Assembly (NCBI RefSeq): GCF_900455735.1
Contig: NZ_UAUI01000028.1
Span: 124,001-188,000, forward strand
Length of the DNA stretch: 64,000 nt
Direction of reading: 5' to 3'
Source of the DNA: Rhodococcus wratislaviensis
GTDB taxonomy: Bacteria; Actinomycetota; Actinomycetes; Mycobacteriales; Mycobacteriaceae
The translations under genes and the position numbers were made by a program. The first letter of the stretch is position 1. Each line of letters begins with the position of its first letter. Under the pieces are notes generated by a model. It searched no databases and was not told the DNA's origin. It saw nothing but the letters and a program-made list of their open reading frames with translations. Shown here in pieces: positions 8,119-17,452 of this stretch.

Positions 8119-9465
8119 GTGGCGACCCACACGAATTCCACATCGCGCACCCTCGAGCAAACCAGACGCCGCGGCGTCCTCGCCGCAGCGGTCGGCACCA
8201 TCGTCGAGTACTACGACCTCACCGTCTACGCCTACCTCGCCGTGGTCGTCAGCCCACTGTTCTTCCCCGGCAACGACCCCACCGCAGCACTGCTCGCCAG
8301 CCTCGCCGTCTTCGCCTCGGCCTACCTCATGCGCCCCATCGGCGGCATCTTCTTCGGCCGCCTCGGGGACCGGCACGGACGCAAGCGCGCTCTGCTGGTG
8401 TCCGTGCTGCTGATGGGAGTCGGCAGCCTCCTCATGGCATGCCTGCCGACGTATGCGTCAGCAGGCATCGCCGCGCCGATCCTGCTCGTCCTCGCACGTC
8501 TGGTGCAGGGATTCTCCGCCGGCGGAGAACTCGGCGGAGCACTGACCTACGTCTACGAGACCGTCGGAGAAAAACGCAAGGGCCTCGGCGCCTCGTTCGT
8601 CGCACTCGGCAGCAACGGTGGTTTCGCGCTCGCCGCAATCGCGGTCGGGACCGTCTCAGCGCTCACCACCGAACCGCAGATGACCAGCTGGGGCTGGCGA
8701 ATCCCGTTCCTGCTCGGCGTCCCACTCCTGCTGTTCTGCCTGTGGACCCGGACCCGCATCGAGGACACTGCACAGTTCGAGAACGCCGCGGCCACGGACG
8801 ACCTGGCGAAGTCACCGTTCACCGAACTCATCCGCACACACCCCAAGCAGGTTCTGCAGGTATTCGGACTCGGCGTGGCACAGAACGCCACCGGCTACAT
8901 GGTGCTCACCTACATCGGCATCCACCTGGTCCGCCAAGGCGGATTCGATCGGACCGCGGTCACCTGGACGACCGCGCTCATCATCGTGCTCATCGCGCTG
9001 CTGATGCCGGTCGCCGGTCTACTCGTCGACAGATTCGGCAGCGTCCCGGTCGCGGCAGCCGGACTGATCGGATCCGGCATCCTTGCCTACCCAGCCATGT
9101 CCCTGATGGGTGGCCACGGGCTGGTCGTCGCGGGCGTGGCATTCTTCGTCTTCGCGCTCGGCACCCCGCTCATCCAGGTCGCCACGGCACCACTGTTCCC
9201 GTCGCTGTTCAACTCCCGCGTCAGGCTCAGCGGCGTCGCCCTCGGCTTCAACCTGGCGACGATCGCGACCGGTGGAACTGCCGCCTATATCGCCACCTGG
9301 CTGATCGACCGGACCGGCAGCTCATTGTCACCGGCATACTTTCTCGCAGGCTCGTGCCTCATCGGGTTGCTCACCTTGTTCAGCATCCGAACTGCAACCT
9401 ACGGCGGCGTTCGCCGCGAGTCCGCCTCCCACACGAAAACCGCTGCGCCGCAGACCGTCCGATAG
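8119..9465 (+). CDS. MHS-family MFS transporter (metabolite:H+ symporter)
   Basis: A 448-residue, 12-helix major facilitator. Signatures are GTIVEYYDLTVYAYLA in helix 1, the loop FFGRLGDRHGRKRALL between helices 2 and 3, and LARLVQGFSAGGELGGAL in helix 4. These are typical of the metabolite:H+ symporter (ShiA/ProP-like) group, which imports carboxylates. Starts at GTG 8119. Location behind the FadR gene, with the shared operator motif, suggests it imports the acid activated by the 5361 ligase. Confidence 0.92.
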   Translation: MATHTNSTSRTLEQTRRRGVLAAAVGTIVEYYDLTVYAYLAVVVSPLFFPGNDPTAALLASLAVFASAYLMRPIGGIFFGRLGDRHGRKRALLVSVLLMGVGSLLMACLPTYASAGIAAPILLVLARLVQGFSAGGELGGALTYVYETVGEKRKGLGASFVALGSNGGFALAAIAVGTVSALTTEPQMTSWGWRIPFLLGVPLLLFCLWTRTRIEDTAQFENAAATDDLAKSPFTELIRTHPKQVLQVFGLGVAQNATGYMVLTYIGIHLVRQGGFDRTAVTWTTALIIVLIALLMPVAGLLVDRFGSVPVAAAGLIGSGILAYPAMSLMGGHGLVVAGVAFFVFALGTPLIQVATAPLFPSLFNSRVRLSGVALGFNLATIATGGTAAYIATWLIDRTGSSLSPAYFLAGSCLIGLLTLFSIRTATYGGVRRESASHTKTAAPQTVR

Positions 9466-9664
9466 TAGGGGGCAGAGGCCCCGACGGGTTCACAGGAACA
9501 CCACATGCACTCCCCACCCGGCGATCGTCAGTCTCCTGGGTTCAGCCGGGCATCCGGCCTCCAGCGGGCCCTGGCTCGGCACGCGGGGGCTGGTGGTGGG
9601 GTCATCGGTGTCGGCGAACAACGGGTGTTGCGCGCCGGTGCTGGCACCCGATGAGGGCATGCCC

Positions 9665-9931
9665 TCAGCCAGCGGTCGTCAGCAATCCGACTATCGCAAT
9701 CGCAATTGCCGAGGCGGCACCACAGATTGTCCAGGCCTGCACAGCGGTCCGGCGCCAGCGGGGATTGCGGATCTGGGTGGGAGGCGCGGGGGCAGTGCCT
9801 GGTCCACCGGCACTTGACGATTCGAGTTCATGTTCGTGACGATCCGACATCGCATCCGCGGCGAGCGCTGCGCCGAGAGAGGCGACCACCACGATCAACG
9901 TGACGGCGATGACCACAACAGTCCAGGGCAT
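9665..9931 (-). CDS. Small two-helix membrane protein
   Basis: An 88-residue protein with two hydrophobic segments, MPWTVVVIAVTLIVVVASLG at the N-terminus and a C-terminal WTICGAASAIAIAIVGLL. A polar proline-rich linker of about 40 residues connects them. No family is recognised. It is followed upstream, on the same strand, by two other tiny membrane-protein ORFs. Confidence 0.55.
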   Translation of the reverse strand: MPWTVVVIAVTLIVVVASLGAALAADAMSDRHEHELESSSAGGPGTAPAPPTQIRNPRWRRTAVQAWTICGAASAIAIAIVGLLTTAG

Positions 9932-10003
9932 AGTTGTACCGAGCCTTTACGATTCCTGGGATGCCGACTGGGTGCGGTCGACGTTGGCTGTTGTCGGTCG
10001 CCG

Positions 10004-10135
10004 TCAGCCGTTGAGATGGAACGGCACGCCGCGCGGGCGGCGTCTCTTGCCTGGTCGGTTCAGTGCCGTCTGTCCGGCGACGACGCTACCCAGGACGAGG
10101 GAGACGGTGACGAGTAGGGCGGCGTTGGTTCTCAT
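10004..10135 (-). CDS. 43-residue membrane peptide
   Basis: A short ORF starting MRTNAALLVTVSLVLGSVVAG and ending in a strongly basic tail (RPGKRRRPRGVPFHLNG). CAGGAG lies 6 nt before the ATG, a near-ideal ribosome site. One N-terminal hydrophobic helix or signal peptide is followed by a cationic tail. Function unknown. Listed for the good ribosome site and plausible composition. Confidence 0.45.
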   Translation of the reverse strand: MRTNAALLVTVSLVLGSVVAGQTALNRPGKRRRPRGVPFHLNG

Positions 10136-10303
10136 CGAATCTCCTGTGTTCGCTGGGTGGTTACTTGGTGTGGTCGGCGATAGTAGGGCTGGCGAGCATG
10201 GCCGCGATGCGGGTGCTGTGGAGCGGGTCGGCGGTCGGGTGGTCGTCGAGGTCGTTCGCTGATCGGATCGTGTGCTCAGCGTGTACTCGGTGTTGGCGCG
10301 CGT

Positions 10304-10507
10304 CTACGGAGAAGGTCGGAGCATCACGGCTGCCGCGATGAGGCCGGCGAATGTCGCGGCGACGATCGCGGCGGTGGCGGTCAGTGAGTTGGTGACAGTC
10401 CAGGCGGGCATGGCTACGGATAGTGAGGCACCGGCACCGATGATTGGCTGGGTGAAGCGTTCTGTACCGCCCGGTATCCGCTGCTTCATGGGTAGCGAGG
10501 GATGCAT
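10304..10507 (-). CDS. 67-residue membrane protein
   Basis: The start at 10507 is preceded by AAAGGAG at 5 nt, much better than upstream in-frame starts. The C-terminal half (SLTATAAIVAATFAGLIAAAV) forms one membrane helix. No known family. It is the first of three consecutive small membrane ORFs on this strand. Confidence 0.5.
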   Translation of the reverse strand: MHPSLPMKQRIPGGTERFTQPIIGAGASLSVAMPAWTVTNSLTATAAIVAATFAGLIAAAVMLRPSP

Positions 10508-10816
10508 TCCACGCTCCTTTCGCAAGGTAGATGCAGGCGGTGGCGATATCGGGTCCGATTGACGGAGACCGCCTGTGAGGTTTGTCTGTCTCCTCCGGTA
10601 ACGATTAAGAGTGATTTGGGTCACAATCTAGTTGCAGGGCTTTGTTCTTACCGCATTCCAGTCGAGAGCGCCACTGGGCAACTGTCCATGTTCGGATAAT
10701 CCCGAAAGGTCCGGTGTGACTCGCGGTGACCGACATCGACGCGAACGTAGAATCGGTTACTGCGGCATGTGCCGAGAGGTAGGCAGTCTCAGGATCGTGA
10801 CGATGACCTACTCGGC
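10508..10816. other. Divergent intergenic stretch
   Basis: Spacer between the small minus-strand membrane ORF and the plus-strand gene at 10817. It must hold promoters for both directions. I see no clear repeat or box beyond a relatively A/T-rich patch near 10603-10625. Confidence 0.3.
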
Positions 10817-11251
10817 ATGAGCGCTCGGTGGAAGGCGCGGCTATCAACAACGGGACTTAAGACTCTATTCGCGAGTGCTTCCGCCGGGCTTACGATTCCG
10901 CGCGTGACACTTGGCTCCCTGTCCTTGGCCCTTCTACGCGCGAACTATCGACTGGTGCGGCTTCCGCTGCAACTGTTCGAAGACGTGGCGGTGTCTCGGC
11001 TCGACGAACAGGAGCCGGTACGGCTTGCCTACGAGCAGATCTTGATCGACTGCGACCGCGCCGCGGCGTTCTTGCTCAACGATGAGGACGCGGCCAGGCG
11101 CGCAGCCGACCTGAAGCGGCGGACCGCGTCGGTGCGCCTGCTGATTGCCTGTGAACATCACCGCGTCCAGAGGCAGGGTGTGATCTTGCTCGATGAGCAG
11201 CGCGAGCGGTTTCATCAACGCCGTCAGCAGGACGCAGGTCCGCCGACATGA
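10817..11251 (+). CDS. Hypothetical protein (helical)
   Basis: A 144-residue protein with no recognised domain. It is predicted mostly alpha-helical and charged. The N-terminus (RWKARLSTTGLKTLF, then a moderately hydrophobic stretch) could be a membrane-associated anchor, followed by acidic/basic helices such as EPVRLAYEQILIDCDRAA. Codon third positions are strongly G/C, unlike the opposite frame. The ATG at 10817 is chosen over 10769 because the sequence upstream of it loses coding character. Confidence 0.5.
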   Translation: MSARWKARLSTTGLKTLFASASAGLTIPRVTLGSLSLALLRANYRLVRLPLQLFEDVAVSRLDEQEPVRLAYEQILIDCDRAAAFLLNDEDAARRAADLKRRTASVRLLIACEHHRVQRQGVILLDEQRERFHQRRQQDAGPPT

Positions 11252-11442
11252 CGAGTGCGTCCGAGATGCCAGGAACGCGCTGACGATCAAGGACAAGGCG
11301 AGCACACCGATGAGCTCGCGAAGAGGCGGCGAAATTGCGACCGTCCGAAGAACACCGATACGAGCACTTCTTTTCGAAGCCGTAGGGCAACGAAGGCCGG
11401 AAACCAATCCGATCCACCGTCGCCGAAACGCGTCACGCAACC

Positions 11443-11482
11443 ACGAAGGCCCCGCACCGACGACTTGGTGCGGGGCCTTCGT
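11443..11482. terminator. Perfect 16-bp hairpin terminator
   Basis: ACGAAGGCCCCGCACC and its exact reverse complement flank an 8-nt loop. It begins 12 bp after the stop of the minus-strand valine operon. There is no long T run, which is common for actinobacterial terminators. Confidence 0.85.
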
Positions 11483-11493
11483 GCCGACAGAAA

Positions 11494-12270
11494 CTAGCGG
11501 TGTGTGAACTGCGGCGTGCGCTTCTCCACGAACGCGGCCATGCCTTCCTTCTGGTCCTCGGTGGCGAAGGTGGAGTGGAAGACTCGCCGTTCGAAGCGGA
11601 TCCCTTCGGTGAGGGTGGTCTCGAATGCCCGGTTGACGGCTTCCTTTGCCATCATCGCGATGGGCAGTGACATCTCGGCGACGGTGGTGGCGGTCTGGAG
11701 TGCTTCGTCGAACAGGTCGGCGGCAGGGACGATGCGGGACAGGAGGCCGGCGCGTTCGGCCTCCTCGGCGTCCATGGTGCGGCCGGTCAGGCACAGTTCC
11801 ATGGCCTTCGCCTTGCCTACGGCGCGGGTCAGTCGTTGCGATCCGCCGATGCCGGGGATGACGCCGAGTTTGATCTCGGGCTGACCGAACTTGGCGGTGT
11901 CGGCGGCGAGGAGGATGTCGCACATCATTGCCAGCTCGCAGCCGCCGCCGAGGGCGTATCCGGCGACTGCGGCGATGATGGGTGTGCGTGCGGCGGCGAT
12001 GCGGTCGCCGATGGAGAAGAAGTCGTCGAGGTAGACGTCCATGTACGACTTGGTGTGCATTTCTTTGATGTCGGCGCCGGCGGCGAAGGCGCGGTCGGAG
12101 CCGGTGATGAGGATGGCGCCGATGTTGCTGTCGGTGTCGAGTTCTTCGACGGCGGTGACGATTTCGCGTAGAAGCTGGGTGTTCAACGCGTTGAGTGCTT
12201 TCGGGCGGTTGAGGGTGATGATTCCGACTCGGCCTTTGCGGTCGAGGAGGATGGTGTCGTAGTCGGTCAC
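11494..12270 (-). CDS. Enoyl-CoA hydratase
   Basis: A 258-residue crotonase with the usual short-chain enoyl-CoA hydratase motifs: [27 protein letters not shown] and [19 protein letters not shown], which contain both catalytic Glu positions. In this operon it would hydrate methacrylyl-CoA in valine breakdown. It starts at GTG 12270, overlapping the preceding stop (GTGA), so it is translationally coupled to the hydrolase gene. It is the last gene before the strong terminator at 11443. Confidence 0.92.
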   Translation of the reverse strand: MTDYDTILLDRKGRVGIITLNRPKALNALNTQLLREIVTAVEELDTDSNIGAILITGSDRAFAAGADIKEMHTKSYMDVYLDDFFSIGDRIAAARTPIIAAVAGYALGGGCELAMMCDILLAADTAKFGQPEIKLGVIPGIGGSQRLTRAVGKAKAMELCLTGRTMDAEEAERAGLLSRIVPAADLFDEALQTATTVAEMSLPIAMMAKEAVNRAFETTLTEGIRFERRVFHSTFATEDQKEGMAAFVEKRTPQFTHR

Positions 12271-13346
12271 AGGTTGTCTCCGGTTGTGGTGGGTGGGGTG
12301 AGGCCGAGTTCGAGGTCTCCGAGTGGTGCGAAGAATGCGTCGACCTGCGCGTCGTCGACCTCCTCGATCGTGGCGGGCGACCACTGCGGGTTGCGGTCCT
12401 TGTCGACGACCTGCGCCCGAATGCCTTCGACGAGGTCGGGCGAGCTCAGGCAGGCGACGGACACCCGGAACTCGTCGCCGAGGACTTCTTCGAGGCTGCC
12501 GGCGTGCCGGGCGCGGCGCAGCGATTTCAGGGTGACCGCGCACGCGGTCGGCGACTTCGAACGCACCTGCTCGGCCGCCTTCTCCGCCTCGGGGATCCCG
12601 CTGCCGCGCAGGCGGGCGACGATGTCGGTGACACGGTCGGCCGAGTACGCGGCGTCGATCCAGCCCTGCTGCGCCAGCAACTCCGAGGCCGGTGCCGGTT
12701 CGGTGAACTGTGCGAGCGCATCCTGAACGGTCGTGGTCGACAGCGTCTCGAGGAACTGCCCGATCCTCTCCGACGGGATGAAGTGGTCGGCGAACCCGCA
12801 GGCGATCGCGTCGCCGGCGCTCAGCCGTGCCGTCGTCAGGGCGATGTGGGTGCCCAGCTCGCCCGGGGTGCGGGCGAGCAGGTAGGTGCCCCCGACGTCG
12901 GGGACGAACCCGATCCCGGTCTCGGGCATCCCGATCATCGACCGTTCGGTGACGATCCGCACGCTGCCGTGCGCCGACACCCCGACCCCGCCGCCCATCA
13001 CGATGCCGTCCATGATCGCCACGTACGGCTTGCCGTAGTTCGCGATGGCCGCGTTGAGGATGTACTCCTCGCGCCAGAACTCCCGCGACCCGGTGCCGCC
13101 GTCCTTGGCGTCGTGGTAGATCGACACGATGTCGCCGCCGGCGCACAGGCCCCGCTCCCCGGCACCGGTGATCACCACCGCCCGCACCGCGTCGTCGCCG
13201 GACCACACCGCCAGGGCCGCCGCGATCTGCCGCACCATCGCATGGTTGAGGGCGTTGATCGCCTTGGGCCGATTGAGCACGATGCGGCCCAGACCGCCGC
13301 TCTTGTCGATCAGAACTTCCGGTTCGGTGGATACCGCGTCAGTCAT
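12267..13346 (-). CDS. 3-hydroxyisobutyryl-CoA hydrolase
   Basis: A 359-residue crotonase-superfamily hydrolase, about 100 residues longer than hydratases and with the HIBCH pattern: [33 protein letters not shown], then [20 protein letters not shown]. It releases 3-hydroxyisobutyrate from its CoA ester in valine degradation. It overlaps both neighbours by 4 bp (ATGA and GTGA), forming a tight three-gene operon with isobutyryl-CoA dehydrogenase and enoyl-CoA hydratase. Confidence 0.92.
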   Translation of the reverse strand: MTDAVSTEPEVLIDKSGGLGRIVLNRPKAINALNHAMVRQIAAALAVWSGDDAVRAVVITGAGERGLCAGGDIVSIYHDAKDGGTGSREFWREEYILNAAIANYGKPYVAIMDGIVMGGGVGVSAHGSVRIVTERSMIGMPETGIGFVPDVGGTYLLARTPGELGTHIALTTARLSAGDAIACGFADHFIPSERIGQFLETLSTTTVQDALAQFTEPAPASELLAQQGWIDAAYSADRVTDIVARLRGSGIPEAEKAAEQVRSKSPTACAVTLKSLRRARHAGSLEEVLGDEFRVSVACLSSPDLVEGIRAQVVDKDRNPQWSPATIEEVDDAQVDAFFAPLGDLELGLTPPTTTGDNL

Positions 13347-14506
13347 GCCGCTCCTTGCTTTCCCTGCCGGGCTCCCCCGACGACACTCCGGGCGATGACC
13401 AGGCGCATGATCTCGTTGCTGCCTTCGAGGATCTGGTGCACGCGCAGGTCCCGGACGATCTTCTCTATTCCGTACTCGGCAAGATAGCCGTAACCCCCGT
13501 GCAGTTGCAGCGCCCGGTTGGCGACCTCGAAACCGGTGTCGGTCGCGAACCGCTTCGCCATCGCACACAACTCCACCACATCCGGGGCGCCCTCCTCCAG
13601 CGCGGCCGCCGCCCGCCACAGCAACGTGCGTGCCGCTTCCAGTTCGGTGCGCATGTCGGCGAGCTGGAACTGCAGCGCCTGCGATTCGATCAGCGGCGAC
13701 CCGAACGCCGTGCGGTCGGCCAGGTAGGCGACGGCCCTGTCCAGCGCGGTCTGCGCGCCGCCCACCGAGCACGCCGCGATGTTGAGCCGGCCACCGTTCA
13801 GCCCGGCCATCGCGATCCGGAAGCCACCACCCTCGGAGCCGAGCAGGTTCGCCGCCGGCACCCGCACGTCCTCGAAGATCACCTGACGGGTGGGCTGGGC
13901 GTTCCACCCCATCTTCACCTCGTTCGGCCCGAACGACAGACCCGGCGAACCCTTCGGGACGATGAACGCCGAGATCCCCCGCGGACCGCTCTCCCCGGTG
14001 CGGGCCATCACGACATAGACATCGGACGTACCGGCACCGGAGATGAACTGCTTGACCCCGCTCAGCACGTAGTCGTCGCCGTCGCGGACCGCCCTGGTGC
14101 TCAGCGCCGCCGCATCCGAACCGGCGCCCGGCTCGGTGAGGCAGTAGCTGCCGAGCTGATCCATCGAGCACAGCCCGGGCACCCACGCGTGACGCTGCTC
14201 GTCGTCGCCGAACCTGTCGATCATCCACGTGACCATGTTGTGGATGGAGATGTAGGCGGCGATCGACGGGCAGCCCTTGGCGAGCTGCTCGAAGATGCGG
14301 GCGGCGTCGACGCGAGTCAGCTCGGATCCACCCACGTCCTCGCGGATGTAGATCCCGCCCATCCCCAGCGACGCCGCCTTGCGGAGGACGTCCACGGGGA
14401 AATGCTTGGTCTGATCCCATTCCACGGCGTGCGGCGCGAGATGCTCGGCCGCGAAGTCGCGGGCAGTGTCGCTGATCGCCCGCTCGTCATCGGTCAAGGT
14501 GAACAT
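13343..14506 (-). CDS. Isobutyryl-CoA-type acyl-CoA dehydrogenase
   Basis: A 387-residue acyl-CoA dehydrogenase. Features are YCLTEPGAGSDAAALSTRAV, the FISGAGTSDVY strand, the LQLHGGYGYLAEYGIEK motif, and HQILEGSNEIMRLVIAR, where the Glu of LEGSNEI occupies the catalytic-base position of the MCAD/IBD group. Context with HIBCH and hydratase makes isobutyryl-CoA the most likely substrate. Start 14506 is preceded by AAAGGG and gives the usual N-terminus FTLTDDERAISD. It is divergent from a MarR gene. Confidence 0.92.
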   Translation of the reverse strand: MFTLTDDERAISDTARDFAAEHLAPHAVEWDQTKHFPVDVLRKAASLGMGGIYIREDVGGSELTRVDAARIFEQLAKGCPSIAAYISIHNMVTWMIDRFGDDEQRHAWVPGLCSMDQLGSYCLTEPGAGSDAAALSTRAVRDGDDYVLSGVKQFISGAGTSDVYVVMARTGESGPRGISAFIVPKGSPGLSFGPNEVKMGWNAQPTRQVIFEDVRVPAANLLGSEGGGFRIAMAGLNGGRLNIAACSVGGAQTALDRAVAYLADRTAFGSPLIESQALQFQLADMRTELEAARTLLWRAAAALEEGAPDVVELCAMAKRFATDTGFEVANRALQLHGGYGYLAEYGIEKIVRDLRVHQILEGSNEIMRLVIARSVVGGARQGKQGAA

Positions 14507-14542
14507 ATGAATCGACCCTTTCAGATCGGGGAAGTTGGAAGT

Positions 14543-14550
14543 ACTATAGT
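14543..14550. promoter_or_regulatory. Palindrome ACTATAGT in divergent promoter
   Basis: The 202-bp gap between the valine operon and the MarR gene contains ACTATAGT flanked by direct repeats of GTTGGA (14534-14539 and 14549-14554). It could be a MarR operator or part of a promoter. Suggestive only. Confidence 0.25.
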
Positions 14551-14708
14551 TGGACATCCAGGTAATTCGCCAGTGGGTGTGACCCAATCCAAACCAATCG
14601 GGCCGGGACGCGCCCTCAACAGGGGCGAAGATCTCGGCCATCAACGGCGACGATCCGAAACGCGCACGCAAGTGCCGATTTCGATTCCCGATAGCAAGGA
14701 GGCTTCCG

Positions 14709-15230
14709 GTGGCCATTGCCCAACCACCCATCTCGGCGCCGGTCGCCGACTCTGTGGCGGCGCCCTATGCGCCGCTGCTCGCCGCAGTACTGCAGACGCA
14801 GAAGCTGATCACCCATCACCTCAACGCAACGCTTCGTCCACTCGGACTGTCCTTCGCCCGGTATGAAGTCTTGGCCATGATCGTCGCCGCGAATGGCCCA
14901 CTGCCCATGGTGCAGATCGTCCGCGCTCTCGATCGTCATCCCACCACCATCGGAACGTTGATCGACGGACTCGAAGGTTCCGGGTTGGCCGTACGGGCGA
15001 CCAATCGCTCCGATCGCCGCTCGACCCTTGTCTCGGTCACCGACAGGGGCCGCGAGGTGGCTGTCTCGGCGACCCGCGCCCTCGATGCCCTCGCCCTCGT
15101 GGACCCGAATATCATGAGTCGTCTTCACGACGATCTGCACCATCTCCTCTCCGCAACCCGACGTGCATTGACCGCCGCACCGGGCGGACAGCGCATCGCG
15201 GCGGCGGACTTGCCGGGAGGCCGGCCGTGA
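14709..15230 (+). CDS. MarR-family transcriptional regulator
   Basis: A 173-residue winged-helix regulator starting at GTG. The core LSFARYEVLAMIVAANGPLPM / IVRALDRHPTTIGTLIDGLEGSGLA / RSDRRSTLVSVTDRGREV is the MarR recognition helix and wing. Divergent from the isobutyryl-CoA dehydrogenase operon, which it probably controls. Its stop overlaps the GTG start of the following LysR gene, so the two regulators are coupled. Confidence 0.9.
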   Translation: MAIAQPPISAPVADSVAAPYAPLLAAVLQTQKLITHHLNATLRPLGLSFARYEVLAMIVAANGPLPMVQIVRALDRHPTTIGTLIDGLEGSGLAVRATNRSDRRSTLVSVTDRGREVAVSATRALDALALVDPNIMSRLHDDLHHLLSATRRALTAAPGGQRIAAADLPGGRP

Positions 15231-16138
15231 CCGACGCACGCAACATCCGCTCGGATGACCTGCGGTATCTGCTCGCCGTGGCGCGAACCGGTCGCCGCAG
15301 ATCCGCGGCCCTGGACCTGGGCGTCGACCACACCACCGTCTCACGGCGAATACGCGCCCTCGAGAAGGCCCTGGGTGTCCGTCTGCTACAGCGCAGCGCC
15401 GACAGCTGGGAGCTGACCGACGTCGGCCGATCGATCGCCGAAAAGGCGCGACTGATCGAGGAAGCGGTTCAGGAAGCCGCCGACGTGGTCCTCGGCATCG
15501 GTGAGAGTTCACTGCGGGGAACCATCCGGATCACCGCTCCGGACGGATTCGGGTCGTTGTTCGTCGCGCCCGCTCTGGCCAAGCTGCGGATGAGTCACCC
15601 GCACCTTGTCGTCGAGTTGATCACGGATACAAGGCAACTCAATCTCTATCAATCAGGGTTCGACCTCGCCGTTGCGGTGGGCACACCGATCACCAGTCGA
15701 CTGGTCTCCGAACGCGTGTGCCAGTACTCGCTGGGGCTGTACGGCAGCGAACAGTACTTCGGCGACCACGGTGAACCCGGCAACCTGGACGAGCTGACAG
15801 CGCACCCGCTGGTTTTCTTCGTCGATTCTCTGCTGCAGGTCGGGGATCTCGACCTGAGCCGTCATCTCCCCGGTGTTGCGGCAAAGTTCATGTCCACCAA
15901 CATCTTCGCCCACGTTGCTGCCACACGGTCCGGCGGCGGCATCGGACTGTTACCGGCGTTCATGGCGGACCAACACGCCGATCTGCGCAGGATCTTGCCC
16001 GATGCCGTCGACGTCCGGCTCGCCTTCTCTCTGGCCGCGCGCCGCGAAAGCCTCACCAATCCGGCGGTCCAGGCCGTCCGGCAGGCGATTCAGGAAGAGG
16101 CGCGCAGTCGGCGAGCCGAACTGGTCCCCACCGTGTAA
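15227..16138 (+). CDS. LysR-family transcriptional regulator
   Basis: A 303-residue LysR regulator. The N-terminal HTH (DDLRYLLAVARTGRRRSAAL, DHTTVSRRIRALEKALG) is followed by a substrate-binding domain with LRGTIRITAPDGFGSLFVAP and an IGLLPAFMAD C-terminal segment. It is coupled to the MarR gene by a GTGA overlap and is convergent with the mmsB-adk-aldehyde dehydrogenase-CoA transferase operon, separated by a hairpin. Likely controls one or both flanking catabolic operons. Confidence 0.9.
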   Translation: MTDARNIRSDDLRYLLAVARTGRRRSAALDLGVDHTTVSRRIRALEKALGVRLLQRSADSWELTDVGRSIAEKARLIEEAVQEAADVVLGIGESSLRGTIRITAPDGFGSLFVAPALAKLRMSHPHLVVELITDTRQLNLYQSGFDLAVAVGTPITSRLVSERVCQYSLGLYGSEQYFGDHGEPGNLDELTAHPLVFFVDSLLQVGDLDLSRHLPGVAAKFMSTNIFAHVAATRSGGGIGLLPAFMADQHADLRRILPDAVDVRLAFSLAARRESLTNPAVQAVRQAIQEEARSRRAELVPTV

Positions 16139-16158
16139 TTGCCGACGGCACTGGGGGC

Positions 16159-16189
16159 GGCGTCGCAGGACGCAGACTCCTGCAACGCC
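16159..16189. terminator. Bidirectional hairpin between convergent genes
   Basis: GGCGT-c-GCAGGA / TCCTGC-a-ACGCC form an 11-pair stem with one mismatch and a 7-nt loop. It sits between the LysR stop and the CoA-transferase stop, and would serve both directions. Confidence 0.6.
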
Positions 16190-16223
16190 GCGGACCGTTG
16201 TGCCAGTCGGACTCTCACCGCAC

Positions 16224-17438
16224 TCACACCTGCGCGGGCACCATGGTGTCGAGCGGATCGGTGGTGTCGACCGTGTCGAGCCAGTCGAGGATCTGTTCGG
16301 TGTGTTGTCCGAGCACCGGCGGCGCAGCATGCGCGGACCGCACCAGTGACTCACCGCCGGCCGTTTCCATCCGCAGCGAGGGACCCGGCAACTGCACCGG
16401 CCCCACCACGGGGTGGTCGACCTCGAGCAGTAGTCCCTGGCTGCGGGTCTGCTCCCACTCGTAGACCTCGTCGATCGTGCGGATCGACCCCGCGGGAACA
16501 CCCGCGGCCTCGAGCTCGGCGAGGATATCGACCCGTGTGCGGCCTGCGAAGTCGGCCTCGATCGCGGCGATCAACGCATCCCGGGCCGCGACCCGGTCCC
16601 GGTTGACGGCGAACCGCGGATCCTGTGCCGACAGACCTGCCACCGGCGCGAACTTTGCCCAGATCGCCTCGCTGCCCACCGCGATCTGGACGAATCCGTC
16701 CCCGCAGCGGAAGCTTCCGTACGGTGCGATCTGTGGGTGGTGATTGCCGGACCTCTGCGCGACCTGGTCGCCGACCGTCCACTTGGTGCCCTGGAAGGTG
16801 TGGGCGCTGATCGCGGCGGCCAACAGGGACGTCCGCACAACCATGCCCTTGCCGGTCTTCTCCCGCGACGCCAGCGCCGCCGACACCCCGGCGGTGCCAT
16901 GCACGCCGGCGAGGACGTCGGCGATCGGGACTCCGATCCGCGTCGGCTCCCCGGCGGGGTCACCGGTGACCGACATCAGCCCGGCTTCGCCCTGGGCGAT
17001 CTGGTCGTAGCCGGCGCGGGACCCCTCCGGGCCGTCATGCCCGAAGCCGGTGATCGACAACGTGATCAGACGCGGGTTGAGCTCCTCGAGCACGTCGGCG
17101 GGAAAGCCCAACCGGTCGAACGCGCCCGGCCGCAGGTTCTCGATCAGCACGTCGGCCCGCCGGATCAGCCGACGCAGCGCATCCTTGCCGTGCTCGGATT
17201 TGAGGTCGAGCACGATCGATTCCTTGTTCCGGTTCGCCGACATGAAGTACGACGACTGCGGGTCATCTTGCGGCCCGACGAACGGCGGCCCCCACGTGCG
17301 GGAGTCGTCGCCGGTGCCCGGGGCTTCGACCTTGATCACGCGGGCTCCGAGGTCGCCGAGCATCATCGCGGCGATGGGTCCAGCCAAAGCCCGCGAGAGG
17401 TCGAGCACGAGGATGTCGTTCAGTGGTCCGACAGTCAT
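16224..17438 (-). CDS. CaiB/BaiF-family CoA transferase
   Basis: A 404-residue family III CoA transferase. It has the N-terminal ILVLDLSRALAGPIAAMMLGDLGA fold entry (split here as LDLSRALAGP and MLGDLGARVIKVE), NRNKESIVLDLK, and the GYDQIAQGEAG motif, whose Asp (about residue 145) is at the family nucleophile position. It transfers CoA between acids. It is the last gene of a four-gene operon and follows the aldehyde dehydrogenase by 14 bp. I infer it might re-attach CoA to the acid made by that dehydrogenase. Confidence 0.9.
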   Translation of the reverse strand: MTVGPLNDILVLDLSRALAGPIAAMMLGDLGARVIKVEAPGTGDDSRTWGPPFVGPQDDPQSSYFMSANRNKESIVLDLKSEHGKDALRRLIRRADVLIENLRPGAFDRLGFPADVLEELNPRLITLSITGFGHDGPEGSRAGYDQIAQGEAGLMSVTGDPAGEPTRIGVPIADVLAGVHGTAGVSAALASREKTGKGMVVRTSLLAAAISAHTFQGTKWTVGDQVAQRSGNHHPQIAPYGSFRCGDGFVQIAVGSEAIWAKFAPVAGLSAQDPRFAVNRDRVAARDALIAAIEADFAGRTRVDILAELEAAGVPAGSIRTIDEVYEWEQTRSQGLLLEVDHPVVGPVQLPGPSLRMETAGGESLVRSAHAAPPVLGQHTEQILDWLDTVDTTDPLDTMVPAQV

Positions 17439-17452
17439 GGGGCGCTCCCTTC

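Noticed and set aside
10150-10303. Minus frame ending STRIAAMLASPTIADHTK
   Set aside because: Reads like protein but has no start codon and overlaps the end of the 67-codon ORF; not enough to call a gene.
12504-14866. Long plus-strand frames opposite the hydrolase and dehydrogenase genes
   Set aside because: Shadows of well-supported minus-strand crotonase and acyl-CoA dehydrogenase genes.
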